This document shows positions 59,011 through 64,000 of a stretch of 64,000 bases of DNA, piece after piece. The position numbers and the translations under genes are program-made. The DNA is from Janthinobacterium sp. 1_2014MBL_MicDiv (lineage in GTDB: Bacteria; Pseudomonadota; Gammaproteobacteria; Burkholderiales; Burkholderiaceae_D). The notes under the pieces were generated by a model. That model saw nothing but the letters and a program-made list of their open reading frames with translations. It searched no databases and had not been told where the DNA came from. Each line of letters opens with the position of its first letter. The stretch's first letter is position 1. Location: NCBI RefSeq assembly GCF_001865675.1, contig NZ_CP011319.1, positions 1,736,001 through 1,800,000 on the forward strand. Direction: 5' to 3'.

Positions 59011-62000
59011 ATGGTTCAGATATCCAGGCGCCAGTTCCTTCGGGTGACAGGCGCCACGATTGCTGGCTCCAGCCTCGCCTTGCTCGGTTTCGCACCGGGA
59101 CAGGCGTTGGCCGAGGTAAGGCAATACAAGCTGGCTCGCACGACCGAGACCCGCAATACCTGTCCTTACTGCTCCGTAGGCTGCGGCGTGCTGCTGTATG
59201 GCCTGGGCGATGGCGCGAAAAACGCCGTTTCCAGCATCATCCACGTGGAAGGCGATGCCGATCACCCGGTGAACCGCGGCACCCTGTGCCCGAAAGGCGC
59301 CAGCCTGGTCGACTTCATCCACAGTCCGAACCGCCTGAAAGTGCCGGAATACCGCGCACCCGGTGGCACGGAATGGCAACCGATTTCCTGGGATGTGGCG
59401 CTCGACAAGATCGCGCGCCTGATGAAGGACGATCGCGACGCCAACCTGATCGAAAAGAATGCCGACGGCAAGACCGTCAACCGCTGGCTCTCCACCGGCA
59501 TGCTGGCCGCGTCCGCCGGCAGCAACGAGGTGGGGTATCTGACCCACAAGACAGTGCGCAGCATGGGGATGCTGACCTTCGATAATCAGGCGCGTGTATG
59601 ACACGGACCGACGGTGGCAGGTCTTGCCCCGACGTTTGGCCGTGGCGCGATGACGAATCATTGGGTCGATATCAAGAATGCCGATGTGATTTTGGTCATG
59701 GGCGGCAATGCAGCAGAAGCACATCCTTGCGGATTCAAATGGGTAACGGAAGCGAAGGCGCATAACAAGGCCAAGCTGATCGTTGTCGATCCGCGTTTTA
59801 CCCGCACCGCATCCGTGGCAGATTACTACTGCGCCACGCGGACCGGCACGGACATCGTCTTCCTCGGCGCGATCATCAATTATCTGCTGACGAACGACAA
59901 GATCCAGCATGAGTACGTGCGCAACTACACGGACATGCCCTTCATCGTGCGCGAAGACTATGCGTTCGAGGACGGCCTGTTCTCGGGTTTCGACAAGGAA
60001 AAAGGCAAGTACACCAACAAGAGCACCTGGGATTACGAGATCGGCGACGATGGCTATGCCAAGGTCGACCCGACCATGGAGCACCCGCGCTGCGTCTACC
60101 AGATGATGAAGAAGCACTACGCGCGCTACACGACCGAGATGGTCGAGCGTACGTGCGGCGTGTCGCCCGACAAGTTCCACAAGGTGGCCGAGGCGCTGGC
60201 CTCGACGGCCGTGCCGGGACGCGCCGGTACCATCCTGTACGCACTGGGCTGGACGCACCACTCGACGGGCGCGCAAACCATCCGCACGGGCGCCATGGTG
60301 CAGCTGTTGCTGGGCAATATGGGCATCGCCGGCGGCGGCATGAACGCCTTGCGCGGCCACTCGAACATCCAGGGTCTGACCGACCTGGGCCTGATGTCGA
60401 ACCTGTTGCCGGGCTACATGACCCTGCCGAACGAGGGCGAGCAGGACTTCGACGCCTACATCGCCGCGCGCGCCACCAAGCCGCTGCGGCCGAACCAGCT
60501 CAGCTACTGGAGCAACTACCGCAAGTTCCACGTCAGCTTCATGAAGACGTGGTGGGGCGATTTCGCCACGGCCGAAAACAATTATGCGTTCGACTACCTG
60601 CCCAAGCTGGACAAGCCGTATGACTTGATGCAAGCGATCGAGAACATGCACCAAGGCAAGATGACGGGCTATATCTGCCAGGGCTTCAACGTCATCGCGT
60701 CCGCGCCGAACAAGCAAAAGGTCACGGAAGCGTTGTCGAAGCTGAAGTTCCTCGTCGTGATGGACCCGCTGGCCGTGGAAACGGGCGAATTCTGGCGTCC
60801 GCATGGCGAGTTCCACGAAGTCGATCCGACCAAGATCATGACGGAAGTGTTCCGCCTGCCGACCAGCTGCTTCGCCGAAGAGCGCGGTTCACTGGTCAGT
60901 TCCTCGCGCGTGCTGCAGTGGCACTGGCAAGCGGCCGAACCGCCGGGCCAGGCGCGCAGCGACCTCGAGATCATGTCGTGCCTGTTCCTGCGCATGCGTA
61001 CCATGTACCAGAAAGAGGGCGGCAAGTTCCCCGATCCGATTCTCAACCTGACGTGGAACTATGCGCAGCCGCATAATCCGCAGCCGGAAGAGATCGCCCG
61101 TGAATTCAACGGCAAGGCGCTGGCCGACCTGTACGATCCCAAGGATCCGACCAAGCTGCTGGTGAAAAAGGGTGAACAGCTGGCCTCGTTCGCGCAATTG
61201 CGCGATGATGGCACGACCACCAGCGGTTGCTGGATCTTCGCCGGCAGCTGGACGCAGGCGGGCAACCAGATGGGCCGCCGCGACAACAGCGACCCGACCG
61301 GCATCGGCCAGACCCTGGGCTGGGCCTGGGCATGGCCGGCCAACCGCCGCGTGCTGTACAACCGCGCCTCGTGCGACTTGAAGGGCAAGCCTTTCGATCC
61401 GACCCGCAAGCTCATCGAATGGAACGGCACGAACTGGACGGGCGCCGATATTCCCGACTTCAAGGTCGACGAACCGCCGGAAAACGGCATGGGGCCGTTC
61501 ATCATGCTGGGCGAGGGGGTGGCGCGCTTCTTTGCGCGCGGCGCCATGGCCGAAGGGCCGTTCCCCGAGCATTACGAGCCGTTTGAAAATCCGCTCGGCT
61601 ACAACCCCATGCATCCGAAAAACCCGCAGGCGACCAGCAATCCGGGTGCGCGCGTGTTTGCCGATGACCGCAAGCTGTTCGGCACGCATGAGGAATACCC
61701 GCATGTGGCCACCAGCTACCGCCTGACCGAGCATTTCCATTACTGGACCAAGCATGCACGGTTGAACGCCATCATCCAGCCGGAGCAATTCGTTGAAATC
61801 GGCGAAGAGCTGGCGGCCAGCATCGGCGTGGTGGCCGGCGGCAAGGTCAGGGTCAGTTCCAAACGGGGCCACATCATCGCCAAGGCCGTCGTCACCAAGC
61901 GCATCAAGGCCTTGAAGATCGAAGGCAAGCAGGTGCATACCGTGGGCCTGCCGCTGCACTGGGGCTTCACCGGGGTGGCCAAGCCGGGGTATCTGATCAA

Positions 62001-62082
62001 CTCCCTGACACCGGGCGTGGGGGATGCGAATTCGCAGACACCGGAATTCAAGTCCTTCCTCGTGAAGGTGGAAAAAGCATGA
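59011..62082 (+). CDS. fdnG: Formate dehydrogenase-N/O alpha subunit, selenoprotein (in-frame UGA at 59599-59601)
   Basis: A 1023-residue periplasmic molybdenum/tungsten bis-MGD catalytic subunit oxidising formate to CO2. Twin-arginine signal SRRQFLRVTG (residues 5-14), a [4Fe-4S] site at Cys51, Cys54, Cys58 and Cys93 (CPYCSVGCG), and high similarity to E. coli FdnG/FdoG throughout. A naive translation stops at the TGA at 59599-59601, but the frame continues perfectly as QARV-U-HGPTVAGLAPTFGRGAMTNHW, so residue 197 is selenocysteine (position 196 in E. coli). A SECIS hairpin follows directly. C-terminal substrate domain contains LTEHFHYWTKHARLNAI and EFKSFLVKVEKA. Operon with fdnH, fdnI and probably fdhE. 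Confidence 0.97.
59599..59637 (+). promoter_or_regulatory. Bacterial SECIS element in fdnG
   Basis: Directly after the UGA, the hairpin has apical stem GGCA (59616-59619)/TGCC (59625-59628) with loop GGTCT, an unpaired T at 59615 and a lower CGG/CCG helix. The GGUCU loop and bulged U are the SelB-binding features known from E. coli fdhF and fdnG. Confidence 0.9.
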
Positions 62083-62095
62083 TGGGAGATCGATA

Positions 62096-63019
62096 ATGGC
62101 ACTGCAATCCTTAGATATCCGGCGCCTGTCCGCCACCACGGTGACGCCGCCGCAAGCGCGCAGCCCGGTGACGGGCACCGTGGCCAAGCTGATCGATGTA
62201 TCGAAATGCATCGGCTGCAAGGCTTGCCAGACGGCGTGCATGGAATGGAACGACCTGCGTGACGAGGTCGGCGAAAACCATGGCACCTACGACAACCCGA
62301 CGGACCTGACGCCGCAATCGTGGACGGTGATGCGTTTTGCCGAACACGAAAGCAATGACGGCAACCTCGAGTGGCTGATCCGCAAGGATGGCTGCATGCA
62401 CTGCGAGGACCCGGGCTGCCTGAAGGCCTGCCCGGCGCCGGGCGCCATCGTGCAATACACGAACGGCATCGTCGATTTCCACCAGGAAAACTGCATCGGC
62501 TGCGGCTACTGCGTGGCCGGCTGTCCCTTCGACGTGCCGCGCATTTCGAAGAAGGACGACCGCGCCTACAAGTGCACGCTCTGTTCGGACCGCGTCGCCG
62601 TGGGCCAGGAACCGGCCTGCGTGAAGACCTGTCCGACGGGCGCCATCGTCTTCGGTACCAAGGAAGACATGAAGGTGCATGCGGAAGAGCGCATCGTCGA
62701 CCTGAAATCGCGCGGTTTCGAGAACGCGGGCCTGTACGATCCGCTGGGCGTGGGCGGCACGCACGTGATGTACGTGCTGCACCATGCCGACAAGCCGCGC
62801 CTGTACTCGAACCTGCCCGACAAGCCGAGCATCAGCCTGATGGTGGGCTTCTGGAAGGGCTGGGCCAAGCCATTGGCCGTGGCCGGTATGGCGGCCACGG
62901 CGCTGGCCGGCCTGTTCCACTACACGCGTGTCGGTCCGAACGAAGTGAGCAAGGATGAAGAGCGCGAAGCCCTGGACGAGGCCAAGCGCATCAAGGAGGG
63001 GCAGCATGAATCATCATGA
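62096..63019 (+). CDS. fdnH: Formate dehydrogenase beta subunit (four [4Fe-4S] ferredoxin-like)
   Basis: A 307-residue electron-transfer subunit. Cysteine clusters CIGCKACQTAC, CMHCEDPGCLKAC, CIGCGYCVAGCPFD and CTLCSDR...CVKTCP provide four [4Fe-4S] sites. A single C-terminal transmembrane helix (about 261-279, AVAGMAATALAGLFHYT) anchors it to the membrane. It passes electrons from FdnG to FdnI. The start follows fdnG by 13 nt, and its end overlaps the fdnI start by 14 nt. Confidence 0.96.
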   Translation: MALQSLDIRRLSATTVTPPQARSPVTGTVAKLIDVSKCIGCKACQTACMEWNDLRDEVGENHGTYDNPTDLTPQSWTVMRFAEHESNDGNLEWLIRKDGCMHCEDPGCLKACPAPGAIVQYTNGIVDFHQENCIGCGYCVAGCPFDVPRISKKDDRAYKCTLCSDRVAVGQEPACVKTCPTGAIVFGTKEDMKVHAEERIVDLKSRGFENAGLYDPLGVGGTHVMYVLHHADKPRLYSNLPDKPSISLMVGFWKGWAKPLAVAGMAATALAGLFHYTRVGPNEVSKDEEREALDEAKRIKEGQHESS

Positions 63020-63689
63020 ACAGCACAGTGAACTGCACAATGGCAAGCTGTACGACAAGGATGGCAATCCGCTGATCCAGCGCTACAACCCCAACGAGCG
63101 CACGAATCACTGGGTGACCGCCATTACCTTCGTCATGCTGGCCCTGTCCGGCCTGGCCATGTTCCATCCGTCGATGGCGTGGCTGGCCAACCTGTTCGGC
63201 GGCGGCCAATGGACGCGCATTTTGCATCCGTTTGCCGGCCTCGTGATGTTTGTCTCGTTCGCGATCCTCGTGGTGCGCTTCTGGCACCACAACAAGTTCG
63301 AGGACGGCGACAAACAGTGGCTGAAACAGATGGACGATGTGCTCAACAACCGCGAGGAAAAGCTCCCGAAGATCGGCAAATACAATGCCGGCCAGAAGAT
63401 GCTGTTCTTCGCGCTGCTGGCATGCATGCTGGGCCTGCTGTTGTCGGGCATCGTGATCTGGCGCGCGTATTTCGCGTTCTATTTCCCGATTCCCGTCATC
63501 CGCGCGGCCGCCTTGCTGCATGCCGTGTGCGCGTTCGGCATCATCTGCGCCATCATCGTGCACATTTACGCGGCCCTGTGGGTCAAGGGCTCGATCGGCG
63601 CCATGGTGCGCGGCACCGTCACCTACGGCTGGGCGCGCAAGCACCATCCGAAGTGGTTTGAAGCGGTGATCCGCGACAGCAAGGATTAA
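63006..63689 (+). CDS. fdnI: Formate dehydrogenase gamma subunit, cytochrome b556
   Basis: A 227-residue membrane cytochrome b with four hydrophobic helices and histidines for two hemes (TNHWVTAITFVML, ILHPFAGLVMF, RAAALLHAVCAFGIICAIIVHIY). It transfers electrons to quinone. An upstream open extension from 62955 was rejected because AGGAGGGG (62995-63002) sits immediately before the ATG at 63006. Confidence 0.95.
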   Translation: MNHHEQHSELHNGKLYDKDGNPLIQRYNPNERTNHWVTAITFVMLALSGLAMFHPSMAWLANLFGGGQWTRILHPFAGLVMFVSFAILVVRFWHHNKFEDGDKQWLKQMDDVLNNREEKLPKIGKYNAGQKMLFFALLACMLGLLLSGIVIWRAYFAFYFPIPVIRAAALLHAVCAFGIICAIIVHIYAALWVKGSIGAMVRGTVTYGWARKHHPKWFEAVIRDSKD

Positions 63690-63721
63690 GCTGTCGTAAG
63701 TGCCGCCCAGCTGCAAGAGCC

Positions 63722-63757
63722 GGGGCCGGTCCCACAGGATCGGCCCCTTTCTCTTTC
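63722..63757 (+). terminator. Terminator or attenuator between fdnI and fdhE
   Basis: GGGGCCG (63722-63728)/CGGCCCC (63741-63747) with following TTTCTCTTTCT. Because fdhE follows on the same strand, it may only reduce fdhE expression. A TAAAAT at 63764-63769 could be a separate fdhE promoter. Confidence 0.65.
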
Positions 63758-63829
63758 TGGTTTAAAATACTTTTACAGCATGGCCAACTCCGCTGGCTGT
63801 GCTTTGCTTTTTTTGATGGGGAAACTCCA

Positions 63830-64000
63830 TTGGTACAACGCATACTCCAGCCAGGCGAAATCGAAGGCCTGGACCATAACGCGATTCCGCGCCTGCTGCT
63901 GCCGCAGCCGGACAGCCTGTTTACGGCGCGCGCCTTGCGCTTGCGCGAACTGGCGCAGGGCAAGATCAAGGGCATCCCCGTCGACGCGGGCATGCAGGGC
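63830..64000 (+). CDS. fdhE: Formate dehydrogenase accessory protein FdhE (5' part; continues beyond window)
   Basis: The first 57 codons of a frame that runs off the window. The segment EIEGLDHNAIPRLLLPQPDS and the following FTARALRLRELAQG match the FdhE N-terminus, and its position after fdnGHI is the usual one. FdhE is a rubredoxin-like cytosolic factor needed to mature respiratory formate dehydrogenases. The proposed start is TTG at 63830 with GGGGAAA (63818-63824) upstream; no in-frame ATG is near. Confidence 0.85.
   Translation, partial: MVQRILQPGEIEGLDHNAIPRLLLPQPDSLFTARALRLRELAQGKIKGIPVDAGMQG

Noticed and set aside
59599..59601. In-frame stop codon suggesting a broken formate dehydrogenase pseudogene
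   Set aside because: The TGA is at the conserved selenocysteine position, is followed by a SECIS hairpin, and the frame is intact on both sides.

Overview
The window looks like a chromosomal segment of a betaproteobacterium of the Burkholderiales, most like Oxalobacteraceae (Janthinobacterium/Massilia type). This rests on the high GC, the gene order yceD-rpmF-plsX-fabHDG-acpP-fabF-ygfX-rpoE-rseA-mucD, lepA-lepB-rnc-era-recO-pdxJ-acpS-uvrC-pgsA, and the general protein character. The genus is an inference; no rRNA is present. No prophage, insertion sequence, CRISPR array or rRNA operon was seen.

Left part (1-29.6 kb) is mixed housekeeping and accessory sequence. It opens with the 5' part of ribB under an FMN riboswitch, then a periplasmic M16 protease, a Cache chemoreceptor, and a two-gene ThiF-type/nitroreductase-type unit. 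Two paralogous PEP-CTERM surface proteins follow, one with a good sigma-54 promoter, then a glycosyltransferase and several very small ORFs. Next come an acyl-CoA thioesterase, RhlE helicase, FabI, an MltD-like transglycosylase and small DUF proteins. A large PAS-GGDEF-EAL protein, an orphan molybdopterin hydroxylase large subunit, a thioredoxin, RlmJ, an EAL-HDOD protein and a methylase/Maf pair complete this part.

The centre (29.7-49.8 kb) is a dense plus-strand core block. It covers phospholipid and fatty-acid synthesis (plsX, fabH, fabD, fabG, acpP, fabF), the envelope stress regulon (rpoE, a short rseA, mucD), and translation, secretion and RNA processing (lepA, lepB, rnc, era). DNA repair and cofactor genes (recO, pdxJ, acpS, uvrC) and pgsA follow. 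Two copies of a roughly 120-nt structured repeat sit directly downstream of yceD and pgsA. Upstream of lepA is a structured leader or small-RNA candidate.

At 50.0-51.0 kb the uvrC-pgsA-glyW-cysT order known from E. coli is kept, but tRNA-Gly(GCC) is amplified to six copies ahead of tRNA-Cys(GCA). Two of the units are exact 159-bp tandem duplicates, each carrying an intrinsic terminator. Next to the tRNAs is a lower-GC stretch with an AidA/PixA-like protein gene, then a SulP transporter, a second chemoreceptor with a CheR-tether pentapeptide, and a Fur-boxed TonB-dependent siderophore receptor.

The right end (59.0-64.0 kb) is a respiratory formate dehydrogenase operon. Its alpha subunit is read through an in-frame UGA as selenocysteine, with a recognisable SECIS hairpin. 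Beta and gamma subunits and the start of fdhE follow. The cell must therefore have selenocysteine machinery elsewhere.
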